From Verrucomicrobiales bacterium (GTDB lineage Bacteria; Verrucomicrobiota; Verrucomicrobiia; Limisphaerales; J093), in NCBI GenBank assembly GCA_015075445.1, contig JABTUJ010000005.1, positions 124,001 through 188,000 on the forward strand: DNA of 64,000 bases, in the 5' to 3' direction. Every line of letters begins with the position of its first letter. Within the stretch, counting starts at the first letter, position 1. Shown piece by piece: positions 42,852 to 51,040 of this stretch. Under the pieces are notes generated by a model. That model saw nothing but the letters and a program-made list of their open reading frames with translations. It was not told the origin of the DNA and did not search any database. The translations under genes and the position numbers were made by a program.

Positions 42852-43361
42852 ATGGTACTCAGTGACAAGTTGAATGCAGCGATCAACGAACAGATCGGGC
42901 ACGAGTTCGCCGCCTCTCTGCAATACGTGGCGATTGCCTCGTATCTGGAGCGCGAGGGTTTGCCCGGGTTGGCCCGGCACTTCTTCAAGCAGGCCGAGGA
43001 GGAGCGCGACCATGCGATGCGCTTTGTCCGGTACCTGAACGAGCTCGAAGCGCCGCTGGCGCTCCCGGCGGTCGTCGCGCCCCAGGGACAGTTTGCGAGC
43101 CCCGAAGCGGCCGTGGCGCTGGCGCTGACGCGGGAGCAAACCGTCACGCGGCAGATCAACCATCTCATGGATCTGGCGGTGCAGGACCAGGACCATCTCT
43201 CCCGGCAGTTCCTGGGCTGGTTTGTGCGCGAACAACTGGAGGAGGAAGCCAGCGTCGGTCACCTGCTGAAGATGATGCAGCGGGCGGGCGACAAGAACCT
43301 GTTCCTGGTGGAGGCTTACCTGCTCAAGCAGGCGGATTCCGACAGCGACGACGCGGACTAA
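42852..43361 (+). CDS. Bacterial non-haem ferritin
   Basis: A 169-residue ferritin that oxidises and stores iron as a 24-mer. Ferroxidase ligands are visible in AINEQIGHEFAASLQYVAIA (first Glu), FKQAEEERDHAMRF (Glu-x2-His) and in LGWFVREQLEEEASV. No haem-binding Met is evident. The spacing is normal for FtnA-type ferritins. The gene is followed by two intrinsic-terminator-like hairpins, so it is a single transcription unit that ends before the dcw cluster. Confidence 0.93.
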   Translation: MVLSDKLNAAINEQIGHEFAASLQYVAIASYLEREGLPGLARHFFKQAEEERDHAMRFVRYLNELEAPLALPAVVAPQGQFASPEAAVALALTREQTVTRQINHLMDLAVQDQDHLSRQFLGWFVREQLEEEASVGHLLKMMQRAGDKNLFLVEAYLLKQADSDSDDAD

Positions 43362-43384
43362 ACCCGGGACCGACTCCCATCGCC

Positions 43385-43408
43385 CGACCGGACCGCCGGG
43401 TCCGGTCG
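43385..43408 (+). terminator. Hairpin downstream of ferritin gene
   Basis: Perfect 10-bp stem CGACCGGACC / GGTCCGGTCG with a 4-base loop, 23 bases after the ferritin stop. It is followed by CTTCCCGTTTTC, a weak T tract. Confidence 0.65.
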
Positions 43409-43434
43409 CTTCCCGTTTTCGGACCCTGCCGCTG

Positions 43435-43470
43435 AGCCGGCGCGCGTGGAGCGCGGCCGGCTTTTTCTTT
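43435..43470 (+). terminator. Intrinsic terminator before the dcw cluster
   Basis: GC-rich stem AGCCGGCGCGCG...CGCGGCCGGCT followed directly by TTTTTCTTT. It has the canonical form of a Rho-independent terminator and separates ferritin from mraZ. Confidence 0.8.
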
Positions 43471-43562
43471 GGGAGGCTGCCCCCGGGCTGCGCAAGACTG
43501 CGGAGGGCCCCTTAAGGGGAACAAGTAGTGAACAAACGTGCCCGTTTCCAGGGGCTTTTCCG

Positions 43563-43591
43563 TTGACTCATCGGGTAAGCAAAGGTAGAAA
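43563..43591 (+). promoter_or_regulatory. Putative sigma-70 promoter of the dcw cluster
   Basis: TTGACT at 43563-43568 and TAGAAA at 43586-43591 with a 17-base spacer, 38 bases before mraZ. Three CGGG(T/A)A motifs (43572, 43593, 43612) lie in and after it and could be MraZ-binding elements. Confidence 0.5.
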
Positions 43592-43629
43592 ACGGGAAAC
43601 AACGGCTGGATCGGGTAGACGATGGCGAC

Positions 43630-44097
43630 ATGGCGGATGAGGCAGCCAATTCAGCGGTGGAGTTCACCGGTCGGTTCGAGCACGGCGTGGACGGGAGCCA
43701 TCGCGTGATGATCCCCCGCGAGTGGCGGCCCGCGGATGGCAAGACCGTCTTCACGCTCCTGCCGTGGCCCCTGAAGCGACCCGACCATTTGCTGGTGCTG
43801 CCCCCGGAGCGCTGGCAGAGCGCGCAGCAACGGCTCAAGACCGGTTTCTCGCTGACCAACACCCACGGAGCGGTGGTGCAGCGGGCGGTCGCCGGGTCGG
43901 CGGTGCGGAAGCCGTTGGATGATGCCGGACGGCTGTGCCTGGGCGAGAAGCTGACCGCGTTGCTCGGGCTGAGCGGCAAGGCCGGCCTCGTGGGGTGCCT
44001 GGATCGGTTCGAGATCTGGGAGCCGGGCAAGCTCGAGGAAACGATGGGGGCGATCGAGCAAGTGGCGGACGAAACGCTGGAGCAACTGATGATATGA
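43630..44097 (+). CDS. mraZ: Transcriptional regulator MraZ
   Basis: A 155-residue MraZ, a double AbrB-like DNA-binding protein that represses its own cluster. The N-terminal half has FTGRFEHGVDGSHRVMIPRE and the C-terminal half the DDAGRLCLGEKLTALLGLSG repeat, giving the two swapped-hairpin barrels. It opens the dcw cluster, as in most bacteria. Its stop overlaps the next start by ATGA (44094-44097). Direct CGGG(T/A)A motifs upstream are candidates for its own binding sites. Confidence 0.92.
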   Translation: MADEAANSAVEFTGRFEHGVDGSHRVMIPREWRPADGKTVFTLLPWPLKRPDHLLVLPPERWQSAQQRLKTGFSLTNTHGAVVQRAVAGSAVRKPLDDAGRLCLGEKLTALLGLSGKAGLVGCLDRFEIWEPGKLEETMGAIEQVADETLEQLMI

Positions 44098-44690
44098 GCC
44101 TGTTGGGACTGCTCTCAATTGGACGGGCCTTCGGGACCGTGCGGGAACGCCCCGCCAGCTTCCGGGTGGCCGATGGCTGGCTGCCGGACTTCGGGCGGAG
44201 GCGCGAGCATGAGTTGGTCGAGTTCAACGGCAGCGAGGAAGTCCTCACCGGCGCCTGTTGGCCGGAACGTGAGCTCGGCGAACCGGGTCCAGGGGCGGCG
44301 CGGCTCGCGCCCGCGCCGAGCCGACGCGAGGTGGCAACCGCCTCGATGCCGGTCCGCGAGCGCGAACGATCCCTCGCGGCGGCGGAACCGGTTCGCGGCG
44401 AGGAGACCGCCACGGCAGCGAGTCCGTCGAAGGCGGTTGCGACGCGGGTATCGCGCCGGGCCGGGCGGTCGCGCGTCAGCGAGGGTGTGGCGGTGCAGGG
44501 GGAGCTGGCGTTGGGAACGGTGCGTGTGGTGCGCAATGAACTGGACGCGGACGATCTCGAACTGATCCCGCTGCCTTCGAAGGCGCTGGCGGCCAATTTC
44601 AAGACCACCGTGCACGAGCGCCCCACCGGCGGGGGCTGGCGGGGCTGGTGGGCGCATTGGCGGCAGTGGTTCCGGGGATCGACGGGGTGA
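44094..44690 (+). CDS. Unknown protein with Trp-rich tail, between mraZ and rsmH
   Basis: A 198-residue protein without a recognised family, in a position where mraZ and rsmH are normally adjacent. The N terminus is conserved-looking (SLLGLLSIGRAFGTVRER, VADGWLPDFG). The middle is low-complexity Arg/Ala/Glu, probably disordered. A second ordered part (GTVRVVRNELDADDLELIPL) leads to a short tail with five Trp in about 15 residues (GGWRGWWAHWRQWFRG), suited to sit on a membrane surface. It is coupled to mraZ by ATGA overlap and ends 13 bases before rsmH, so it should be expressed with the division genes. Confidence 0.7.
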   Translation: MSLLGLLSIGRAFGTVRERPASFRVADGWLPDFGRRREHELVEFNGSEEVLTGACWPERELGEPGPGAARLAPAPSRREVATASMPVRERERSLAAAEPVRGEETATAASPSKAVATRVSRRAGRSRVSEGVAVQGELALGTVRVVRNELDADDLELIPLPSKALAANFKTTVHERPTGGGWRGWWAHWRQWFRGSTG

Positions 44691-44703
44691 GGAGCCCGCG
44701 GGG

Positions 44704-45678
44704 GTGGTCTCGTATGCACACCGGAGCGTGCTCGTGGACGAGGTGGTGGCGGCCTTGCAGCCCCGTCCCGGCGGCCGCTACGTGGACGGCACGATTGGCG
44801 GGGGCGGCCATGCCGAGGCGCTGCTGCGGGCGGCGGGTGGAATCGCCTGGCTGTTCGGATGCGACCGCGATCCTGAGGCGATCGCGGCGGCGGACCGGCG
44901 GCTGGCCGGGTTTGCCGGGCGGTACGAGCTGCGGCTGGGTGCGTTTGAGCGGGTGGCGGACTGGTTGCCGGCGGGCAGTTGCGACGGGGCAGTGATTGAT
45001 CTGGGCGTGAGCTCGGCCCAGCTCGACGTCGCGGAACGCGGATTCAGTTTTCAGCAGGATGGGCCGCTGAGCATGCGGATGGGGCCCGGCGAGGGGCCCA
45101 CGGCGGCGGACCTGGTCAACCAGTGGCCGGTGGACGAGCTGGCCCGGTTGTTTGCGGAGTTGGGTGACGAGCGCCAGGCGCGGCGGATCGCGCGGGCCCT
45201 CGGGCGGGAGCGGACACGGACGGTCTTCCGCACGACGCGCCAACTGGCAGAACTGATCGAACGGGTGGTGCCGCGGCGCGGCCAACCGGTGCATCCAGCC
45301 ACCCGGGTGTTTCAAGCTTTACGTATGGCAGTCAACGACGAACTGGGGACTTTGGAGCGGGGCTTGCCCGCGCTTTGGAAGGTGCTGCGACCTTCGGCGC
45401 GACTGGCCTGCCTCACGTTCCATTCGGGTGAGGCCCGGGTCGTCAAGAGCTTCGGCCAACGCTGGGCCCGGGACTACGAAGTGGCCGGCCCGGTCGATGT
45501 TCCCGAACTGCGCCAGCCGCGCCCGGCCGCGCTCCGATGGGTGACCCGGCGGCCGCTCACACCGACGGCCGCCGAGCAGGCCGCCAATCCGCGGGCCCGG
45601 TCGGCCCAGCTCCGGGTGATGGAGAAACTGCGGGAGATCGCCAACCCCTCCGAGGTGGGCCATGCCCAAGAGCCGTAG
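44704..45678 (+). CDS. rsmH: 16S rRNA m4C1402 methyltransferase RsmH (MraW)
   Basis: A 324-residue RsmH, which methylates N4 of C1402 in 16S rRNA. SAM-binding YVDGTIGGGGHAEALL, the conserved GAVIDLGVSSAQLDVAERGF, then GPLSMRMG and the later FQALRMAVNDEL and CLTFHSGEARVVK are all present. The best start is GTG at 44704, giving VSYAHRSVLVDEVV. The His in FHS is followed by Gly where most members have Leu-Glu-Asp. Its 3' end overlaps ftsL by 17 bases. Confidence 0.94.
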   Translation: MVSYAHRSVLVDEVVAALQPRPGGRYVDGTIGGGGHAEALLRAAGGIAWLFGCDRDPEAIAAADRRLAGFAGRYELRLGAFERVADWLPAGSCDGAVIDLGVSSAQLDVAERGFSFQQDGPLSMRMGPGEGPTAADLVNQWPVDELARLFAELGDERQARRIARALGRERTRTVFRTTRQLAELIERVVPRRGQPVHPATRVFQALRMAVNDELGTLERGLPALWKVLRPSARLACLTFHSGEARVVKSFGQRWARDYEVAGPVDVPELRQPRPAALRWVTRRPLTPTAAEQAANPRARSAQLRVMEKLREIANPSEVGHAQEP

Positions 45679-46033
45679 ATCACCTGCCAGCATCCTGCGG
45701 CTGGGACCGCTCCTGCTGGCCGGAGCCCTGGGCGGGTTCCTGGCCGTGTCCGCGATCGGCTGGGTCTGGCATCGGAACCGTAACGAAGCGCTGGTGCGGG
45801 AGAACGCACAGCAGCGGCGACAACTCGAAGCCGTGCAGAAGGCGAATCAACTCCTTGAATTTGGGCTGCTGGGCGCCACCCGCCCGGAAGCGTTGTTCGA
45901 GCGGGCGCGTTCCCTGGGCCTGGTGCGCCCTGACCCGTCCCAAGTGGTGCGGGTGGAATTGTTGCCGCTGGGCGCGTATGCCCCGCCGGGGCCCTTCGCG
46001 GTTCAACTCGCGGTGCGACCCGACCGCCGCTGA
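45662..46033 (+). CDS. ftsL: Cell division protein FtsL-like
   Basis: A 123-residue bitopic membrane protein in the ftsL position between rsmH and ftsI. It has a short basic cytoplasmic start, one helix (LGPLLLAGALGGFLAVSAIG) and a short coiled-coil region (ALVRENAQQRRQLEAVQKAN), then ARSLGLVRPDPSQVVRVEL, the segment also seen in septum formation initiators. FtsL links FtsQ, FtsB and FtsI in the divisome. Sequence conservation in this family is always low, so the call rests mainly on layout and context. Confidence 0.8.
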   Translation: MPKSRRSPASILRLGPLLLAGALGGFLAVSAIGWVWHRNRNEALVRENAQQRRQLEAVQKANQLLEFGLLGATRPEALFERARSLGLVRPDPSQVVRVELLPLGAYAPPGPFAVQLAVRPDRR

Positions 46034-46138
46034 GGACCTGCCGATGAAATCCTGGGATTCAGGCAAACGGAAGACGGCAGCACGGCCACGGCGGCTCCCG
46101 CGGGCGGAGCAGAGAAGGCGTTCCGGGAAGGAGGGACC

Positions 46139-48052
46139 ATGCTGCGGCTGATCCGCTATCGGCGCCTGGCGGTCTTGACGGCGTGCGTGATCCTGGCCTA
46201 CGTCGGCTTGCTCGGCTGGCTGTTCCATCGGCAGGTCGAACAACACGCGCGCTTCGAACAGGAGGCGCGCAAGAACGTGACGTTCAAGCGCGTCCTCCCC
46301 GCCCGGCGCGGGGGCATCGCGGATGCGCGCGGCGTCCTGCTGGCGACCAGTGTGCCGGTGAAAACGGTGTGCGCGGATCCCGCCCTGGTGGCGCCGCAGC
46401 GCCAGTTGCTGGCGCGCGAACTCGCGCCGCTGCTGGACCTGCCCGAGTCCTTCCTGCTCGGGCGGCTGGAACCGCGGCTGATCCCGCGCGTGGTCGATGG
46501 CTCGAATGTGGTCGTCACCAGCCGGTATGTCGTCCTGAAACACAAGGTGCCCCTGGACCAGTTCCAGACGCTGACGCAGCGGGTCGCCCAACTGGACTTC
46601 GGCGTCGACGAGAGCCAGATCCCCTCGCGTCAGCGCCACCTCCTCCGCGCCATCCGGTCGCGCGGCATCTTCGCCGCCGACGATTACCAGCGGCACTACC
46701 CGACGGCGACGCTGGCAGCTCACGTGGTCGGGTTCGTCGGTTCAGGCGAAAGCGCCAAGGACGAGGGGCGCGTGTTCGAGGACTTCGGAGTGGCGGGGAT
46801 TGAACTGGCTTTCAACGACCCCCTCAAGGGCGTGCACGGCTGGCAGACCCGCGATGGTTTGGTCCCTCCCCGCGGCGGCCAGACGATGGTGCTCACGATT
46901 GATGCCAGCATCCAGTACATCGTCGAGACCGAGCTGGCCCGGGCAGCGGAGACGCACCGGCCCGACGGGCTCGTGGGCATCGTGGTCCGCCCCCGCACCG
47001 GCGACATCCTGGCCATGGCCAGTTGGCCGACCTTCGACCCCAACCGTCCCGGCACCAACCACGCGGCCATCCGGAACCGGGCGATCAGCGACGCCTTCGA
47101 GCCGGGCTCGACGTTCAAGGCGATCACCGTGGCGGCGGCGCTGGATCGCGGGGTGATCACCCTGGACGAACGCGTGGACTGTGAGAACGGGCGCTGGCGC
47201 TTCAGTGCCCGGGACAAGCCGTTGCACGACTTTCACCCGTACGGCGTCCTGACCTACGACCTGGTGGTGGCCAAGTCCTCGAACATCGGCACGGCCAAGG
47301 CCGCCGAGCGCCTCGGGGCGGAGACGCTCTACGACTTCCTGGGCCGGTTCGGTTTCGGAGCGCGCACCTTGATTCCGTTGCCCGGCGAGGCGGCGGGGGT
47401 GCTGCATCCGCTCGAGCGCTGGACGCGCAGTTCGATCACGCGGGTGCCCATCGGGCATGAGGTGGCGGCGACCCCGCTGCAAATGGTCATGGGGGCGGCG
47501 GCCCTGGCCAACGGCGGGCTCTACCTGCCGCCCCGGCTGGTGGATCGCTTCCAGGACGAGCAGGGCAATGTGACCGGCCGGTACCCGCTCGAACCGCCGC
47601 GTCGGGTCCTGAGCGAGGCCGCGGCCCGCGAGATCACCCGCGCCCTGAAACTGGTGGTTTCCCCGGTGGGCACGGCCCGTCGCGCCCAGCTCGAGCATTA
47701 CACCGTGGCCGGCAAGACCGGGACCGCCGACAAGTGGCATGACGGCGGCTATGACAGCGGCAAGTGCTACGCCTCGTTCATTGGCTTTTTCCCCGCGGAC
47801 CGACCGGAGGTGTGTCTGTTGGTGGGCCTGGATGAGCCGGACCGGCGTTTCGGTCACACGGGTGGGATCGTGGCGGCGCCGGTGTTCAAGGCGATCGCCG
47901 AGCGCGTGGCCAACTACCTGCGGATCCCGCCTGACATCCTGCCGGAATCGCCAGCCTCGCCTTCGACCCCCGAGAACAGTCCTGCCTGGCTGGTCAGCCG
48001 GTCCCTGGCCTCCCAAACCGCCGAACGCCCGCGTCCGGTCGTCCGACGCTGA
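46139..48052 (+). CDS. ftsI: Septal peptidoglycan transpeptidase FtsI (PBP3-like)
   Basis: A 637-residue class B penicillin-binding protein. One N-terminal helix (LAVLTACVILAYVGLLGWLF) is followed by a dimerisation domain (RGGIADARGVLLATS) and the transpeptidase with active site FEPGSTFKAITV (Ser near residue 323), KSSNIGTAKAAERL (SxN) and AGKTGTADKWHDGGY (KTG). A strong Shine-Dalgarno GGAAGGAGGG sits just upstream of the ATG. It cross-links septal peptidoglycan together with FtsW. No C-terminal PASTA domains are present. Confidence 0.95.
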   Translation: MLRLIRYRRLAVLTACVILAYVGLLGWLFHRQVEQHARFEQEARKNVTFKRVLPARRGGIADARGVLLATSVPVKTVCADPALVAPQRQLLARELAPLLDLPESFLLGRLEPRLIPRVVDGSNVVVTSRYVVLKHKVPLDQFQTLTQRVAQLDFGVDESQIPSRQRHLLRAIRSRGIFAADDYQRHYPTATLAAHVVGFVGSGESAKDEGRVFEDFGVAGIELAFNDPLKGVHGWQTRDGLVPPRGGQTMVLTIDASIQYIVETELARAAETHRPDGLVGIVVRPRTGDILAMASWPTFDPNRPGTNHAAIRNRAISDAFEPGSTFKAITVAAALDRGVITLDERVDCENGRWRFSARDKPLHDFHPYGVLTYDLVVAKSSNIGTAKAAERLGAETLYDFLGRFGFGARTLIPLPGEAAGVLHPLERWTRSSITRVPIGHEVAATPLQMVMGAAALANGGLYLPPRLVDRFQDEQGNVTGRYPLEPPRRVLSEAAAREITRALKLVVSPVGTARRAQLEHYTVAGKTGTADKWHDGGYDSGKCYASFIGFFPADRPEVCLLVGLDEPDRRFGHTGGIVAAPVFKAIAERVANYLRIPPDILPESPASPSTPENSPAWLVSRSLASQTAERPRPVVRR

Positions 48053-48059
48053 ATGCCCC

Positions 48060-49592
48060 GTGAAAACCGCTCTTCCTCTTCGCCAACTGGTGAGCCGCCT
48101 GGGTGCCTTGAGCATCGAGGGAGCGCTCAGTGCGCCGGTCGCCGGACTGGCGTATGATCCGCGCCGCGTCGTGCCGGGCACAGTCTTCTTCGCGGTCCCC
48201 CGCCGCGGCGTGCCCGAGGACGGCCAGGCCATTCCGCGCGCGATCGAGCGCGGCGCCGCCGCCATTGTCTGCGAGCACCTCGGCTTCGTGCCGTACCGGG
48301 CCACCCGCATCCGGGTCGCCAACTGCCGGCGGGCGCTGGCGAACGTGGCGGCTTCGTTCCATGGACATCCCAGCCGGCAACTGCAAGTGGTGGTGGTGTC
48401 CGGCTGCAGCGCCCGCAGCGCGGTGGCTCACCTGTTGCACGAGTTGTTCGTGTCCGCCGGCATCCCGACCGGCCTGGTCAGCAGCCTCGGTTGTCGGATG
48501 GGCGAGCGGGTGTTGCCGCCCCTGCCGGCGGAAGTGGAGGCGCTGGACGTGCAGGAGTGGCTCGCCGGCATGCATCGCGCCGGCGCACGCGCGTGCGTGC
48601 TGGAAGTGCCGCCCGCCGCCATCGCCCGCGGGTGCCTGGCTGCGGCCGAACTGGATGCCGTGCTCCTCACCGATCTCGCTGCCGCCACCGACCCCTCTGA
48701 GCCCTCCGCCGACGGGGGCGGAGAGCCCGTCATCGGGCCGGGATCGGAGTTCACCTTCCGCGCGCGGGGACGGGCGGGCGGGACCGGGGGACTCTGGCGC
48801 CTCACGGATCTCCGCCGGGGCGGGACCGGGCGTGGTCACGAACTGGCTGTGCGGCTCCAGGGGGGAACGCTCACGCCCATGACAGTCCGGGCCACACTGC
48901 GCGATCTGTCGCCCCAGGGAACCCAGCTCGAGGCCACGACGCCGCGCGGATCCCTGGCGGTTCGCCTGCCCTTCCCCGGGCGGCCCAGCGCTCAAGCCGC
49001 GCTCGCCGCGGCCACCGTGGCCCTGGCGCTGAACCTCCCTCTGGCGGCCGTGGCCGCCGGCCTCCGCCGTGCCCGGGCCGTGCCCGGCCGACTGGACCCC
49101 GTGCCGACGGGCCACGACTTCCAGGTGTTGGTGGATGGCTGTTCGTCGGCCGCAGAACTCGAGTGTACGTTGCGCACCGTGCAGGAATTCACGCCGGGCC
49201 GGGTGCTCCTGCTGTTCGGCTGCGGCGCCCGGCATGAAGCCGGCGCCCGGCCGACCTTTGGCGAGGTGGCGGCCCGCGGGGCGGACATGACGGTGCTGAC
49301 GAGCGACAATCCGGGATGGGAAGCCCCCGAGGTGATCTCGGCCCAGGTGGCCAGCGGTTACTTGCGGGTGCGAGGGGCGCTGCCGCGTGTGGTGCCGGAC
49401 CGCAGCCAGGCGATCCGCGAACTGCTCGCCGCAGCCCGCCCGGGCGATTGTGTCGTCCTGGCAGGGAAAGGACACCGCACGGTGCAGGAGCTGGCGGGCT
49501 GCATCCTGCCGTTTGACGATCGGGCCCACGCGGAAGCCGCGTTGCTGGACGAGCCGGAGCAGTCGCTCGCGCCGGAGGAGGTGGCGGCCTGA
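48060..49592 (+). CDS. murE: MurE-like Mur ligase with lost catalytic motifs, probable pseudoenzyme
   Basis: A 510-residue protein with the three-domain fold of MurE (GLAYDPRRVVPGTVFFAVP at the start, VLLLFGCGARHEAGARPTFG and VVLAGKGHRTVQ near the end). MurE adds the third stem residue to UDP-MurNAc-dipeptide. Here key sites are altered: the P-loop GTNGKTT is GCSARSA (residues 115-121), the VMEVSSHAL segment is VLEVPPAAI, DYAHTPDAL is DGCSSAAEL and DNPRSEDP is DNPGWEAP. Flanking sequence is in frame and conserved, so this is not a read error. It should not bind ATP normally. GTG start; TGATG overlap with murF. Confidence 0.85.
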   Translation: MKTALPLRQLVSRLGALSIEGALSAPVAGLAYDPRRVVPGTVFFAVPRRGVPEDGQAIPRAIERGAAAIVCEHLGFVPYRATRIRVANCRRALANVAASFHGHPSRQLQVVVVSGCSARSAVAHLLHELFVSAGIPTGLVSSLGCRMGERVLPPLPAEVEALDVQEWLAGMHRAGARACVLEVPPAAIARGCLAAAELDAVLLTDLAAATDPSEPSADGGGEPVIGPGSEFTFRARGRAGGTGGLWRLTDLRRGGTGRGHELAVRLQGGTLTPMTVRATLRDLSPQGTQLEATTPRGSLAVRLPFPGRPSAQAALAAATVALALNLPLAAVAAGLRRARAVPGRLDPVPTGHDFQVLVDGCSSAAELECTLRTVQEFTPGRVLLLFGCGARHEAGARPTFGEVAARGADMTVLTSDNPGWEAPEVISAQVASGYLRVRGALPRVVPDRSQAIRELLAAARPGDCVVLAGKGHRTVQELAGCILPFDDRAHAEAALLDEPEQSLAPEEVAA

Positions 49593-51040
49593 TGTACTCC
49601 CAGACGCTCGAGACGTTGGTCCAGGACTGCCACGGCCAGCTCCGCGGTGGCAACGGCGCGATCCGCGTCGCCCGGGTTACCACCGACTCGCGCACCGTCC
49701 GCCCGGGCGATCTCTTCGTGTGTCTGCGGGGACCGCGCTTTGACGGCCATCGCTTCGCCGCGGCCGCGCTCCGACAGGGGGCGGTGGCCGTCATGGGCGA
49801 GCCAGACGGCTGGCCCGACGCGGCAGACGTGCAGCCGGCGGTGATGGTGCCCGAGACGCGACGGGCCTTGGGCGAGTTGGCGGCGGCCAACCGGCAACGA
49901 TTTGCGGGTCCCGTCGTGGTGGTGGCAGGTTCGAACGGCAAGACCACCACGAAGGAGCTCGTGGCCGCGGTGTTGCGGCAACGCTTTCGCACGGTCGCCA
50001 GCCCGGCGAGCTTCAACAACGACATTGGCCTGCCGCTCACCCTGCTCGAACTGGGCCCCGACCACGAGGCCGCGGTGGTCGAAGCCGGCACCAATCACCC
50101 GGGCGAGCTGGCGGCGTTGCTTCAACGGGCCCGGCCAACCCACGGCGTCTTGACCCGGCTGGGCCGGGAACACCTCGAGTTCTTCGGCAGCTTTGAAGGC
50201 GTGCTCGAGGAGGAAGGGGCGCTGGCTGATTTCGTCCCGGCCCAGGGTGCCCTGGTGCTGATCGGGGACAGCCGCGGCGCCGAACGCGTCGCCCGCCGCA
50301 CCCACGCCCGCGTGGTCCGCGTCGGGTGGTCGCCCCGGAACGACTGGTCGGTCCGGGTGGCCTGCGTGAGCGAGGCCGGCACGGTCTTCGAGGTGCAGAC
50401 GTCCCGGCCGGGATTTGCGGGCGACTACTCGCTGCGTCTGCTCGGGAGACACCAGGTCGAAAACGCCCTCCTGGCGCTCGCGCTCGGCGCCGAGCTGGGC
50501 CTGGACCGCGAGGCCATCGCGGCGGGTTTGGCCAGCACCCCCGGGGCGCCTCGCCGACTGCAGTACGCCGTGGTCGGCGGCGTGCGCGTGCTCGACGATT
50601 CCTACAATGCCAACGCCGACTCGATGCGCGCCGCGCTCGAGACCTTGAGCGACGTGGATTGCCCGGGACGACGGCTCGCCGTGCTCGGCGACATGGGCGA
50701 ACTCGGCGATCACGCCGCGGCTGCCCACGAGGAAACCGGCCAGGAAGCGGCGCGGCGCGGAGTGGACGGGCTGTACGCCATCGGCCGTTGGGCGTCCGTG
50801 TTGGCGGCAGGGGCGCGCGCGGCCGGCCTCGCGGCGGTGCGTGAGTTCGCCGAGGCCACCGCGGCTGCCGACGCGCTGCTCGCGGACGTACGCCCGGGCG
50901 ACGTCGTGTTGGTGAAGGCTTCGCGTTCAACGCGGCTGGACGTGGTGGCGGACCTGCTCAAGCGGGTGCTCGCCGCCCGTCAGGGAGGGGACGTCCGCCG
51001 GCGGCTCGAAGCTGCCCTGGAACCATGCTCTACTACTTGA
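49592..51040 (+). CDS. murF: UDP-MurNAc-tripeptide D-Ala-D-Ala ligase MurF
   Basis: A 482-residue MurF, the ligase that adds D-Ala-D-Ala to the UDP-MurNAc tripeptide. All key motifs are intact: RVTTDSRTVRPGDLFVCL at the start, the P-loop VVAGSNGKTTTKELV, FNNDIGLPLTLLE, VEAGTNHPGEL, and DDSYNANADSMRAAL in the C-terminal domain, followed by AVLGDMGELGDHA. This contrasts with the upstream MurE-like protein. Its start overlaps the previous stop by one base and its end overlaps mraY by 16 bases. Confidence 0.95.
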   Translation: MYSQTLETLVQDCHGQLRGGNGAIRVARVTTDSRTVRPGDLFVCLRGPRFDGHRFAAAALRQGAVAVMGEPDGWPDAADVQPAVMVPETRRALGELAAANRQRFAGPVVVVAGSNGKTTTKELVAAVLRQRFRTVASPASFNNDIGLPLTLLELGPDHEAAVVEAGTNHPGELAALLQRARPTHGVLTRLGREHLEFFGSFEGVLEEEGALADFVPAQGALVLIGDSRGAERVARRTHARVVRVGWSPRNDWSVRVACVSEAGTVFEVQTSRPGFAGDYSLRLLGRHQVENALLALALGAELGLDREAIAAGLASTPGAPRRLQYAVVGGVRVLDDSYNANADSMRAALETLSDVDCPGRRLAVLGDMGELGDHAAAAHEETGQEAARRGVDGLYAIGRWASVLAAGARAAGLAAVREFAEATAAADALLADVRPGDVVLVKASRSTRLDVVADLLKRVLAARQGGDVRRRLEAALEPCSTT

